Assembly (NCBI RefSeq): GCF_040049215.1
Contig: NZ_JBDZDN010000001.1
Location: 1,364,001 to 1,428,000, forward strand
Direction of reading: 5' to 3'
Length of the DNA: 64,000 nt
Origin: Mesorhizobium_K sp040049215
GTDB lineage: Bacteria > Pseudomonadota > Alphaproteobacteria > Rhizobiales > Rhizobiaceae
This document shows, one piece after another, positions 9,596 through 17,032 of the stretch. The position numbers and the translations under genes are program-made. The notes under the pieces are model-generated. The model had not been told where the DNA came from. It was given only the letters and a program-made list of their open reading frames with translations, and did no database searches. Every line of letters begins with the position of its first letter. The first letter of the stretch is position 1.

Positions 9596-10044
9596 AGCTG
9601 CTCCTCCTCGCCGGCTCCAAGCTGATCGAGGATGCCGCCGTCCAGGCTCTCGCCGCCGAGCGCGAAGGCCATCAGCGCATCGTCCCCTGCGTCCATTCCG
9701 CGATCCGCCATCGTGTAGCCTGCAAGAGCCGCGACCAGGAGCAGCGCCGCGAAGCCGGACGCCGCTGCCGGCATCGTCCACATTCGCCGGAAGGCGCCGG
9801 AGACGCTGGAGCCAGCCGGCTTGCCTTCAGCCGCGATCTTCGCGAGCACCTTGCGCGTCAGCGCGACCTCGTCGGTGTCGGCCCGCGCAGCGTCGAGGAT
9901 CAGCCGATCGAGTTCGTCATCCGGCTCCGCCGTCACGCCCTTGCCGGAAAGATGGGCGAGCCCTTCCTGCCTGTGCGGCGCGGGCCAAAGGGAAACGTCC
10001 GCGCCGAAGCGCCGCTTCAACCGCTCGAATTCCTGTTCGGTCAT
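9592..10044 (-). CDS. Putative anti-sigma factor, single membrane helix
   Basis: A 150-residue protein. The N-terminal cytoplasmic part (residues 1-80, MTEQEFERLKRRFGADVSLWP) is helical and charged. A single membrane helix follows at about residues 92-112 (AAASGFAALLLVAALAGYTM), then a short acidic periplasmic tail. It overlaps the sigma gene by 4 bases (ATGA), the coupling usual for sigma/anti-sigma pairs. No zinc HXXXCXXC motif is present, so if it is an anti-sigma factor it is not a ZAS type. The role is inferred from context. Confidence 0.65.
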   Translation of the reverse strand: MTEQEFERLKRRFGADVSLWPAPHRQEGLAHLSGKGVTAEPDDELDRLILDAARADTDEVALTRKVLAKIAAEGKPAGSSVSGAFRRMWTMPAAASGFAALLLVAALAGYTMADRGMDAGDDALMAFALGGESLDGGILDQLGAGEEEQL

Positions 10045-10658
10045 GACACACTCCCTGGCCGATCTTCGTATTTCTTTTCCGCCGACGCCATATGCTCCCG
10101 CAGCGCGCGGCGGCCGCGCACCAGCAGTTGTTCCGCCGAGCCGACGCTCACCCCCATCACCTCGGCGATATCCGGCACGTCCATGTCCCCCACCGCGCGC
10201 AGCAGCAGCGCCATGCGCTGGCGCTCCGGCAGCGCGGTGAGTCCGCCGCGTACGATCGCCAGTTCCTGCCGGGCGCCGACGCGCTGGTCGGCCGCCGGCT
10301 CGTCGCCCGCCGGCTCGTCGGGCATGGCGTCAAGCCCGATGAAGGCGCGGAAGCTGCGCCGTCTCCGCCGGTCGATGCAGCGGTTGGCGGCGATACGGTA
10401 GAGCCAGGTCGATGCCCGGCCCTTTGCCGGATCGAAACGCGCCGCGTGTTTCCACGCTGCGAGAAACACGTCCTGCACGATGTCCTCCGCATCGCCCGCG
10501 CTCCCCAGAAGCCGGGCGGCGAAGAGGCGCAGGCCGCGTCCATGGCGGTCGATGATCTTCGCGAGCGCGGCCTGGTCTCCGGACGCCACGCGGACCAGCA
10601 GGCGGTCGTCTTCGTGACCGCCCGCTGTCGTTGCGCCAGGCTCCCCCGCACCGCTCAC
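10041..10658 (-). CDS. ECF-family RNA polymerase sigma factor
   Basis: A sigma-70 family extracytoplasmic-function factor, 205 residues. Region 2 contains GDAEDIVQDVFLAAWKH (about residues 55-71) and region 4 contains LPERQRMALLLRAV and the helix-turn-helix MGVSVGSAEQLLVRGRRAL. The start is taken as GTG at 10658 (VSGAGEPGA): it has GGAGA about 9 bases upstream and lies 7 bases after the stop of the preceding gene, whereas the longer frame would overlap that gene almost fully. The downstream genes overlap by ATGA, so the sigma factor and its probable regulators are made together. Confidence 0.9.
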   Translation of the reverse strand: MSGAGEPGATTAGGHEDDRLLVRVASGDQAALAKIIDRHGRGLRLFAARLLGSAGDAEDIVQDVFLAAWKHAARFDPAKGRASTWLYRIAANRCIDRRRRRSFRAFIGLDAMPDEPAGDEPAADQRVGARQELAIVRGGLTALPERQRMALLLRAVGDMDVPDIAEVMGVSVGSAEQLLVRGRRALREHMASAEKKYEDRPGSVS

Positions 10659-10665
10659 GCCAAGC

Positions 10666-11049
10666 CTATCTCCGCCAGAAGCGGCGTACGCCGACGACAG
10701 TGTTGCCGTTCGGGCCGGTGACGGCGCCGGCCTGACGCACCCGGTAGGGACCGCGCGCCGCGTAGGCCGTCCCGGATACCGTCTGGCCCTCCGGCCCGGT
10801 CGCCGAGAAGCTCCTCTTGCAGCGGTCGACGACACCGTCGAAGCAGGTCGAGTTCGACGAATAGGTGCCGCCGTTCGGACCGGTTCGCGTCGTTTCGCCG
10901 GAATAGACGCGGCCGTCGCGCGTCACCTCACGGGTCAGTTCGCCGCCATGCGCGGTCGGGCGCTTCCATTGTTCGGCTGCGGCCGGAGAAGCGGCGGCCG
11001 CCACGGCAAGGGCGAGCGCGACAAAAGTTGGTTTCAGCAGATTGGTCAT
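10666..11049 (-). CDS. Secreted protein with TGPxGxT repeats
   Basis: A 127-residue exported protein of unknown function. An N-terminal signal peptide (TFVALALAVAAAASPAAA) ends near residue 25. The mature part carries three spaced motifs, TGPNGGTYSS, TGPEGQTVSG and TGPNGNTVVG, which look like short beta repeats, and two cysteines (TCFDGVVDRC) that could form one disulphide. It is the first gene of the sigma-factor operon, 7 bases upstream of the GTG start, so it may be a target or sensor ligand of that system. Confidence 0.75.
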   Translation of the reverse strand: MTNLLKPTFVALALAVAAAASPAAAEQWKRPTAHGGELTREVTRDGRVYSGETTRTGPNGGTYSSNSTCFDGVVDRCKRSFSATGPEGQTVSGTAYAARGPYRVRQAGAVTGPNGNTVVGVRRFWRR

Positions 11050-11091
11050 GGGTATCTCCGTTGTTGAGCAAAGAGGGAAGTTGCCGTGCGG

Positions 11092-11523
11092 TCAACCGTC
11101 GCGGCCGAACAGGCCGCGCAGCAATTCGATCTCGTCCTTGCCGACCGTGCCGTCGCCGTTGCGGTCGGCAAGATCGAAGAACATGGCGTGCGACTGGAAT
11201 TCGGCGGCCGAAACCTTGCCGTCACCGTCCTTGTCCAGACGTTGCCACTGGAGCGACAGCCGCGCTTCCATCATGGTCGCGCGGTCGATGATCGCTTGGC
11301 GCGCGACGTCGATCTCGGCTTCCTCGACGAGGCCGTCGCCGTTCTTGTCGAGCCGCGTGAACAGGCGGGCTCGCGCGGCCGCGGCTTCCTCCTTGGTGAT
11401 CTGGCCGTCTTGATTGGCGTCGATTCGCCCCATCGGCCCCAGACCCTGGAATGGCTGGGCGGCGGCGGTGATCGTCGCCGCTGCGAGAACCATCGTGGCG
11501 AACGCCACGGACGCGGTTTTCAT
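11092..11523 (-). CDS. Secreted EF-hand calcium-binding protein
   Basis: A 143-residue protein with a signal peptide (residues 1-22, cleaving near TAAAQ) and four EF-hand loops: DANQDGQITKEE, DKNGDGLVEEAE, DKDGDGKVSAAE and DRNGDGTVGKDE. All four keep the 1, 3, 5, 7, 9 and 12 ligand positions, so calcium binding in the periplasm is likely. It is 42 bases upstream of the secreted repeat gene on the same strand and divergent from a second EF-hand gene. Confidence 0.88.
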   Translation of the reverse strand: MKTASVAFATMVLAAATITAAAQPFQGLGPMGRIDANQDGQITKEEAAAARARLFTRLDKNGDGLVEEAEIDVARQAIIDRATMMEARLSLQWQRLDKDGDGKVSAAEFQSHAMFFDLADRNGDGTVGKDEIELLRGLFGRDG

Positions 11524-11733
11524 GTTCGTGTTCCTTTCTTTCGGTACCGCCCACGCTGATATCCGGGCCGTATGCCTGTCGATACGCAGGGCCGGTTCTG
11601 CTCCTACGCCGACGTGGAAAAATTGTTGCCGGACGTCCGCGATCCACCGCTCGAAAAAAAGTCGCGTCGCCCCGTAGGGCCATCCGCGCGCCTGCGTAGA
11701 AGCGCATGACCCCGGCCTTCAAGGAGAGCGCCT
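11524..11733. promoter_or_regulatory. Divergent promoter region between two EF-hand genes
   Basis: A 210-base spacer that must hold promoters for both flanking EF-hand genes. It has A/T-rich tracts at 11618-11627 and 11654-11661 in otherwise GC-rich DNA. Each tract is followed, in its own direction, by a GTCG-containing segment and CGTAGG, which loosely resembles an ECF-type -10 on each side. This is a weak pattern; no -35/-10 pair can be assigned with confidence. Confidence 0.3.
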
Positions 11734-12216
11734 ATGAGAATGATGACTTCAGCCCGAGGGCTGGCTGCGGCAGCGGTGTGCGGATTGTTTTGCGTCGGCG
11801 CCGCTGCCGCTTCCGACGTCGAGGGCGTGCGCGCCAAATTCAAGGAGATGGACACCAATGCCGACCGCTCGCTGCAATTCAGCGAAATCCAGGCGGCGCG
11901 GGCGAATATCTTCGACCGCATGGATGTCAACGGCAACGCCATCCTCGACCGGGACGAGATCGAGAACGTCCGCAAGGTCGCCCAATCGCACGCCACCCAG
12001 AAGGGCTCGCGGCAAGGCGGCTTCCTCGGCGAGGGCAACCTCGCCGAGCGGGCAAAGCAAATGGACGCCGATGGCGACGGGAAGATCTCGCGCGCCGAGT
12101 TCGTCGCCTACCTGCCCGAACGGCTGAGGGCCGCCGACAAGGACGGCAACCAGACGCTGTCGCTGCGAGAGCTGCGCTCGCTCAAGCGCGACCGCGAAAC
12201 CTCTGCGACCCAATAG
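11734..12216 (+). CDS. Secreted EF-hand protein
   Basis: A 160-residue exported protein. The signal peptide covers residues 1-25 (LAAAAVCGLFCVGAAAAS). EF-hand-like loops are DTNADRSLQFSE, DVNGNAILDRDE, DADGDGKISRAE and DKDGNQTLSLRE. The third is fully canonical, while the first and second have weaker ligands at position 5 or 7, so affinity probably differs between sites. It is probably paralogous to the divergent EF-hand gene at 11092-11523. Calcium buffering or envelope signalling is likely, but no partner is known. Confidence 0.85.
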   Translation: MRMMTSARGLAAAAVCGLFCVGAAAASDVEGVRAKFKEMDTNADRSLQFSEIQAARANIFDRMDVNGNAILDRDEIENVRKVAQSHATQKGSRQGGFLGEGNLAERAKQMDADGDGKISRAEFVAYLPERLRAADKDGNQTLSLRELRSLKRDRETSATQ

Positions 12217-12238
12217 ATCGCCAACAGGACCAACAACG

Positions 12239-12670
12239 ATGAAGACGAAAATTGCCCCGATGGCCGCAGCCATTCTTGCCTTGGCCACCGTCACGACGCC
12301 GCTGTCTGCGATGCCGTTGCCCTCTCCCGTGCAGGCGCCCGCCGCCGCGCCTGAGACCACGGCCCAACCCGTCGCCCACCGCCGCGGCTTCCACGCGGTC
12401 GGCGGGGTCTGGTACTACAACGGCCATCGCGGCTTCGTCGTCGCGCGGCCGGGCTACCGCTACTACAGAGGCTACTGGTTCCCCGCGGCGGCATTCGCAG
12501 CGGGAGCGGCGGCCGGCGCGGCGATCACGGCTCCCCCCGCCCCCTATCGCCGGCCGGTCGCCGCGCATGTCGCGTGGTGCTACGACACCTACCGGTCCTA
12601 CCGCGCCTACGACAACACCTACCAGCCCTATGAAGGGCCGCGCCGGCAGTGCTGGTCGCCCTACAGCTGA
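12239..12670 (+). CDS. BA14K family exported protein
   Basis: A 143-residue protein with an N-terminal signal peptide (MAAAILALATVTTPLSA). A tyrosine/glycine-rich middle (GYRYYRGYWFP) is followed by a small hydrophobic stretch and a C-terminal block HVAWCYDTYRSYRAYDNTYQ then PYEGPRRQC, which is the BA14K signature known from the Brucella 14-kDa immunoreactive protein. The two cysteines probably pair. The family is nearly confined to Hyphomicrobiales, which helps to place the organism. It lies 22 bases after the EF-hand gene and may be co-transcribed. Confidence 0.85.
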   Translation: MKTKIAPMAAAILALATVTTPLSAMPLPSPVQAPAAAPETTAQPVAHRRGFHAVGGVWYYNGHRGFVVARPGYRYYRGYWFPAAAFAAGAAAGAAITAPPAPYRRPVAAHVAWCYDTYRSYRAYDNTYQPYEGPRRQCWSPYS

Positions 12671-12674
12671 GCGA

Positions 12675-12989
12675 CTACGATACGATCTTCAGGCCAACGA
12701 TCCCCGCAACAATCAATCCGATGCAGGCGAGCCTTCCCATCCCGGCAGGCTCGCCGAGCAGGTAGACGCCGAGGATCGCGGTGCCGACCGCGCCGATGCC
12801 GGTCCACACGGCGTAGGCGGTGCCGACCGGGAGCGATTTCAGCGCCAGTCCCAGCAGGCCGAGGCTGACCGCCATGCTGATCGCCGTCAGCACGGTCGGC
12901 ACGAGCCGGGTGAAACCGTTGGTGTATTTGAGGCCGATGGCCCAGCCGACTTCAAACAGGCCGGCGACGAAAAGATAGACCCAGCTCAT
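12675..12989 (-). CDS. sugE: SMR transporter SugE/Gdx, guanidinium exporter
   Basis: A 104-residue small multidrug resistance protein with four membrane helices. The helix 1 Glu (AGLFEVGWAIGLKYT) binds substrate in the family, and the segment LKSLPVGTAYAVWTGIGAVG is diagnostic of the SugE/Gdx branch rather than EmrE. Characterised Gdx proteins export guanidinium in exchange for protons as dual-topology dimers. The gene follows mgdD on the same strand with a 67-base spacer that folds into hairpins (see the leader entry), so it may have its own riboswitch control. Confidence 0.9.
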   Translation of the reverse strand: MSWVYLFVAGLFEVGWAIGLKYTNGFTRLVPTVLTAISMAVSLGLLGLALKSLPVGTAYAVWTGIGAVGTAILGVYLLGEPAGMGRLACIGLIVAGIVGLKIVS

Positions 12990-13061
12990 GGAAGAACTCC
13001 TTTGCGCCCGGAGTCTTTCGACTCACAAGAAGGGTCGTCCCTTCGGTTTCAGTGCGTCACC
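12990..13061 (-). promoter_or_regulatory. Candidate guanidine-II (mini-ykkC) riboswitch leader of sugE
   Basis: On the minus strand a perfect hairpin AAGGGACGACCCTT (13030-13043) has the ACGA tetraloop that matches the ACGR loop of guanidine-II hairpins. Seven bases upstream, GGTGACGCACT (13051-13061) offers a second, weaker ACG-loop hairpin; it does not match ACGR and overlaps the mgdD stop codon. Downstream, a GAAA-loop stem (13011-13024) is mutually exclusive with a stem pairing ACTCC (13010-13014) with the GGAGT (12996-13000) that contains the sugE Shine-Dalgarno sequence. This looks like a translation switch. Position before sugE fits the known association of this riboswitch class; the imperfect first hairpin keeps the call tentative. 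Confidence 0.45.
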
Positions 13062-13689
13062 CTTGCCATGCTCCGGCGGTATCGATCGTTACGCCGTATT
13101 CGGCGCCTGAATCGAGCAGAGTATGCCACAGGCTCTCGGCGAAAGTGGCGAAGACGAGCAGGTAAAAGACCGCTGCGTCCGAGGAATCCTCGCCGCGCCA
13201 CAGATTAACCGAGGTGTGATCGATCGAGGTCGCAGCGGCGGTCCCCGCCGGAAAGACCGCCGGGTGCAGGTCGAGCGAGCAGACCTTCGCCAGCATGTCG
13301 CGAGCCTGGGGGCCGGAAACGCGGATCAGCGATCGTCCGTCCGATTGTTCCGACAGCGAGGCCATGCCTGCGAAAGCCAGCCGCGCCTTTTCGAGCGCCG
13401 AGCCGGCTCCTCGCGCGGACAGCACCAGAAACTGGTCCGGCCCCGACCAGATCAGCAGTGCGCCGTTCGCCTCGACGGCCTGCGGTTTTGCGGGAGCCGG
13501 CCTGCGGTAAGCGTCCCTGCAGGCCTGGTCGGCGGCGCTCCACATGCCGCGCCGCGCCATCACCTGAACCAGTTCAAAATCGGTTAGCTCGGCCATCGCT
13601 AGGCCGGCTGCGCTTCCCTTCGCGCCGTGACGGCCCGCCGCGTAGATGCGCGACAGCGGCGTGGTGGCAATCCAGTTGAGTTCAATCAC
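13057..13689 (-). CDS. mgdD: N-methylglutamate dehydrogenase, SoxG-like subunit
   Basis: A 210-residue subunit homologous to the gamma subunit of heterotetrameric sarcosine oxidase and related to the aminomethyltransferase fold. The core reads GPDQFLVLSARG and GRSLIRVSGPQARDMLAKVCSLDL. In MgdABCD it is the small structural subunit of the inner-membrane-associated or soluble dehydrogenase that oxidises N-methylglutamate. The start is taken as GTG at 13689 (VIELNW), with GGAGG about 8 bases upstream; it overlaps the end of mgdC by 8 bases, so translation is coupled. Last structural gene of the pathway operon. Confidence 0.85.
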   Translation of the reverse strand: MIELNWIATTPLSRIYAAGRHGAKGSAAGLAMAELTDFELVQVMARRGMWSAADQACRDAYRRPAPAKPQAVEANGALLIWSGPDQFLVLSARGAGSALEKARLAFAGMASLSEQSDGRSLIRVSGPQARDMLAKVCSLDLHPAVFPAGTAAATSIDHTSVNLWRGEDSSDAAVFYLLVFATFAESLWHTLLDSGAEYGVTIDTAGAWQG

Positions 13690-16669
13690 GTTGGCGGCCT
13701 CCTTCCGGATCGTAGAAGACGGGATGGCAGAGCTCGATGTCATAGTCTTCCCCGCGCAGCGGATCGTGCGCCATGGCAATCTCGCCGATGCGCTCGCGGC
13801 CGTGCGACACGAGGCCGAGCCCTATCCATTGGCCGAGCATGGGCGAGAAGCAGACCGAAGTGACGTAGCCGCCGTCCGTCTCCGGCGCAGGCGCCTCGCC
13901 CTTGCGGATGACATGCGCGCCGGAGCGCAGCCGCCGCGCCTTGTCGACCGGCTTGATGCCGACTACCACCTGCCGGTCTGGCGCAACCAGCGCCTCGCGG
14001 CCGGCCATCACGCGGCCGATGAAATCCTTCTTGGTCGACATCATCTTGCCGAGTCCGAGGTCGGCGGCGGTCGTCATGCCGTTGAGCTCCGGTCCGGCGA
14101 CATGACCCTTCTCGACGCGCATCACCCCGAGCGCCTCGGTGCCGTAGGGGGTCACGCCGAACTGTTCGCCTGCGATCATCAGGTTGCGGACCAGCGCATC
14201 GCCGAAGCGGGCCGGCACGGAAATCTCGAAAGCCATCTCGCCGGAGAAGGAGATGCGGAACAGCCGCGCCCTCAGCCCGCCGCGAAGCGTCACCTCGCGC
14301 GCGCCCATGAAGGGAAAACCCTCATTCGACAGGTCTTCCCCTGGATCGACGATTTCGCGCAGCAGATCCCGCGTCTTCGGTCCAGCGATCGAGAACTGCG
14401 CCCACTGGTCGGACACGGAGGTCAGTTGCACGTCGAGTTCCGGGAACAGCACCTGCCTGCAGAATTCCAGATGCTGCATCACCGGCCCCGCCTTGGCGGT
14501 GGTGGTCGTCAGGAAATAGTGGTCCTCGGCGAGCCGCGAGGTGGTGCCGTCGTCATAGACTATGCCGTCCTCGCGCAGCATCAGCCCGTAGCGCGCCTTG
14601 CCGATTGCGAGGCTGGAGAAGGTGTTGATATAGACGCGGTCGAGGAAGGCGCCTGCGTCCGGCCCGTGCACGTCGATCTTGCCGAGCGTCGAGACGTCGC
14701 AGAAGCCGACGCCGCTTCTGACCGCCTTCACCTCGCGCGTCACCGATTCCAGCCAGTCCTTCTCGCCTGGCAGCGGATACCACTGCGCCCGTTTCCACAG
14801 CCCGGTGTCGACGAAGATCGCGCCGCGCCCTGCCGCCCAGTGGTGCGACGGCGTCAGCCGCACGCTGTGGAAATTCTCGTCGCGATGATGGCCGGCCAGT
14901 GCGCCGATCGCCACCGGCACGTAGGGCGGGCGATAGATCGTGGTGCCGGTCTCCGGGATCGAGCGGCCGGTCAGCTCGGCCATGATGGCGAGGCCTTGGA
15001 CGTTCGAGCTCTTGCCTTGGTCCGTCGCCATGCCAAGCGTCGTGTAGCGCTTCAGATGTTCGACCGACTGGAAACCTTCACGCGCGGCAAGCTCGATGTC
15101 GGACGCCGTCACATCGTTCTGGAAATCGACGAAGGCTTTTTTCTTCCCCTTCACGTGCCAGAGCGGTTTCAACGCGTAGGCCACGCCATCGTCCGAGGAC
15201 GGCGCTTGGCCTGCAGCCTTGGCGAAGCCGAGATCGGCGGCGGCCGCGGCACCGGCCCCGTGCCCCTCGCGCAGGCAGTCGGCCAGCGGGAACGCACCGT
15301 TCGCGGCACCCGCCGCGACCATGCCCGGAGGGGCGCCGTCAGGCGCGAAGGCCGCGATGTCGTCGCGCCATTTCGGCCGGCCGCGATGCTGCGAGGTCAG
15401 TCCGACCGAAGGATTCCAGCCGCCGGAAACGGCGAGCCCTTCGGCCTCCAGCGTCGCGCGCGCGCCGCCGGCCAGCGCCACGGAAACCTTGCTGACACCA
15501 CCCTTGCCGCCGTCGACGCCGTCGACCACGCCGTTGAGGAGCGCGAAGCCGTGCTTGGCCGCGAGCGCGCGGCGCTCGGCCGAAACCTCCACACGCGCAT
15601 CGACCACGCCCGCGACGGTCAGTCCGGCGGCGAGCGCGACATCGATTGTCTTCCAGCCGTCGTCATTGTTGGTGAAAAGCGCCAGCCGCTTCGCCGGCGT
15701 CGCCGCGTAGCGGTTGAGGTAGGTGCGCACCGCCGACGCCAGCATGACGCCCGGCACGTCGTTGCCGCCGAAAACGACCGGCCGTTCCAGCGCACCCGCG
15801 GCGACCACCGTGCGCCTGGCGACGATGCGCCAGAGCCGCTGGCGCGGCTGGTGCTCGGGCGGCACAGGCAGATGGTCGTTGACGCGCTCGAGCGCTGAAT
15901 GTTGCCCGTGGTCGTGGACGCCTGTCACGGTCGTCCGCGTCATGATGCGGACATCAGGCATGGCTTCGAGTTCTTCAAGGGCTTTCGCGATCCAGTCGGC
16001 CGCCGGCTTGCCGTCGATCGTGCCGCCGTCCGACAGCAGCCGCCCGCCGAGCGAGGTATCCTCTTCGCAGAGGATGACGCGTGCGCCGGCGCGCCCTGCC
16101 GCCAGCGCCGCCGCCAGACCGGTCGGACCGCCGCCGGCAACCAGCACGTCGCAATGCGCCCAGGCCTTTTCGTAGTGGTCGGGGTCGCTTTCCGTTGCCG
16201 CCCGGCCAAGCCCGGCGGCGCGGCGGATCAGCGGCTCGTAGAGCGCCTCCCACAGTTTCGCCGGCCACATGAAGGTCTTGTAGTAGAAACCCGCGACGAA
16301 GATCGGCGACGCCAGCTGGTTCACCGACAAGATGTCGAAATCGAGCGACGGCCACCGGTTCTGGCTCGCCGCCAACAGCCCGCCATAAAGCTCGATCGTG
16401 GTCGCGCGCGTGTTGGGTTCGCGCCGCGCGCCGGTGCGTAACTCCACCAGTGCGTTCGGCTCTTCCGAGCCGGCGGTCAGTATGCCGCGCGGGCGGTGAT
16501 ACTTGAACGAGCGGCCGACCAGCCTCACGCCGTTGGCGATCAGCGCCGAGGCCAGCGTGTCGCCCTGATAGCCGGCGAAGGATTTTCCGTCGAAGCTGAA
16601 GTCGAGCGGTTTCGACCTGTCTATCAGACCGCCCGAGGCAAGGCGGTGCGTCTGCCCGGCCGCGCTCAC
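13682..16669 (-). CDS. mgdC: N-methylglutamate dehydrogenase, SoxA-like alpha subunit
   Basis: A 995-residue subunit like the alpha subunit of sarcosine oxidase. An N-terminal 2Fe-2S-like domain without the cluster (FDGKSFAGYQGDTLASALI) is followed at about residue 170 by an NAD-binding Rossmann motif (VLVAGGGPTGLAAALAAGRA) and a second dinucleotide region. From about residue 600 a GcvT-type folate-binding domain runs to the C-terminus (KDWLESVTREVKAVRSGVGF onward). This domain accepts the methyl-derived C1 unit on tetrahydrofolate. The start is GTG at 16669, forming a GTGA overlap with the mgdB stop. Size and order fit mgdC of methylamine users; a true sarcosine oxidase is less likely because gmaS and mgsABC are adjacent. 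Confidence 0.9.
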   Translation of the reverse strand: MSAAGQTHRLASGGLIDRSKPLDFSFDGKSFAGYQGDTLASALIANGVRLVGRSFKYHRPRGILTAGSEEPNALVELRTGARREPNTRATTIELYGGLLAASQNRWPSLDFDILSVNQLASPIFVAGFYYKTFMWPAKLWEALYEPLIRRAAGLGRAATESDPDHYEKAWAHCDVLVAGGGPTGLAAALAAGRAGARVILCEEDTSLGGRLLSDGGTIDGKPAADWIAKALEELEAMPDVRIMTRTTVTGVHDHGQHSALERVNDHLPVPPEHQPRQRLWRIVARRTVVAAGALERPVVFGGNDVPGVMLASAVRTYLNRYAATPAKRLALFTNNDDGWKTIDVALAAGLTVAGVVDARVEVSAERRALAAKHGFALLNGVVDGVDGGKGGVSKVSVALAGGARATLEAEGLAVSGGWNPSVGLTSQHRGRPKWRDDIAAFAPDGAPPGMVAAGAANGAFPLADCLREGHGAGAAAAADLGFAKAAGQAPSSDDGVAYALKPLWHVKGKKKAFVDFQNDVTASDIELAAREGFQSVEHLKRYTTLGMATDQGKSSNVQGLAIMAELTGRSIPETGTTIYRPPYVPVAIGALAGHHRDENFHSVRLTPSHHWAAGRGAIFVDTGLWKRAQWYPLPGEKDWLESVTREVKAVRSGVGFCDVSTLGKIDVHGPDAGAFLDRVYINTFSSLAIGKARYGLMLREDGIVYDDGTTSRLAEDHYFLTTTTAKAGPVMQHLEFCRQVLFPELDVQLTSVSDQWAQFSIAGPKTRDLLREIVDPGEDLSNEGFPFMGAREVTLRGGLRARLFRISFSGEMAFEISVPARFGDALVRNLMIAGEQFGVTPYGTEALGVMRVEKGHVAGPELNGMTTAADLGLGKMMSTKKDFIGRVMAGREALVAPDRQVVVGIKPVDKARRLRSGAHVIRKGEAPAPETDGGYVTSVCFSPMLGQWIGLGLVSHGRERIGEIAMAHDPLRGEDYDIELCHPVFYDPEGGRQRD

Positions 16670-16941
16670 GGCGACACCTTTGCGGCGCCAGCACCCGCAG
16701 CCGGCTCGACGGAGAATATCTCGTGCGTCACGGTGTTGCGCCGCACCTTGAGCCATGAGCGGCAGCCGCCGCCATGATACCAGAGTTCCTCCATCTCCCC
16801 GGCGACATTGTCGCGCAGGTAGACATACTCGTAGACGGCCTGCTCGCCGGCGTCCGGAGCCGGGCGCTTAGGCTTCGCGTCGCCCAGATAGGAGAACTCG
16901 CCGTTCTCGCGCGGGCCGCAGAAAGGACAGGCTATGCGCAT
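16666..16941 (-). CDS. mgdB: N-methylglutamate dehydrogenase, SoxD-like subunit
   Basis: A 91-residue zinc-binding small subunit. CPFC at residues 5-8 and H/C in YHGGGCRSW near residues 60-65 match the Cys-Cys-His-Cys zinc site of sarcosine oxidase delta subunits. The start is the ATG at 16941 (MRIACPFCG); the longer open frame upstream adds an unrelated Arg/Pro-rich stretch. It overlaps mgdC by 4 bases. The order SoxB-, SoxD-, SoxA-, SoxG-like is the standard mgdABCD order. Confidence 0.9.
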   Translation of the reverse strand: MRIACPFCGPRENGEFSYLGDAKPKRPAPDAGEQAVYEYVYLRDNVAGEMEELWYHGGGCRSWLKVRRNTVTHEIFSVEPAAGAGAAKVSP

Positions 16942-17032
16942 GCGACGGCCCTCCTCTCCCCACCGGGGAGAGGGTTGCTTGCGAAGCAAGCCGGGTGAGG
17001 GGGAAAGAGGGAAGCGCTCACGGCCGGTTCTT

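Noticed and set aside
13011..13043. Hairpins after mgdD as a rho-independent terminator
   Set aside because: No T run follows either stem on the minus strand; the ACGA loop and Shine-Dalgarno pairing fit a regulatory leader better.
13646..15898. 750-residue plus-strand open frame opposite mgdC
   Set aside because: It lies fully antisense to the SoxA-like gene and is rich in Arg, His and Asp, typical of a GC-rich shadow frame.
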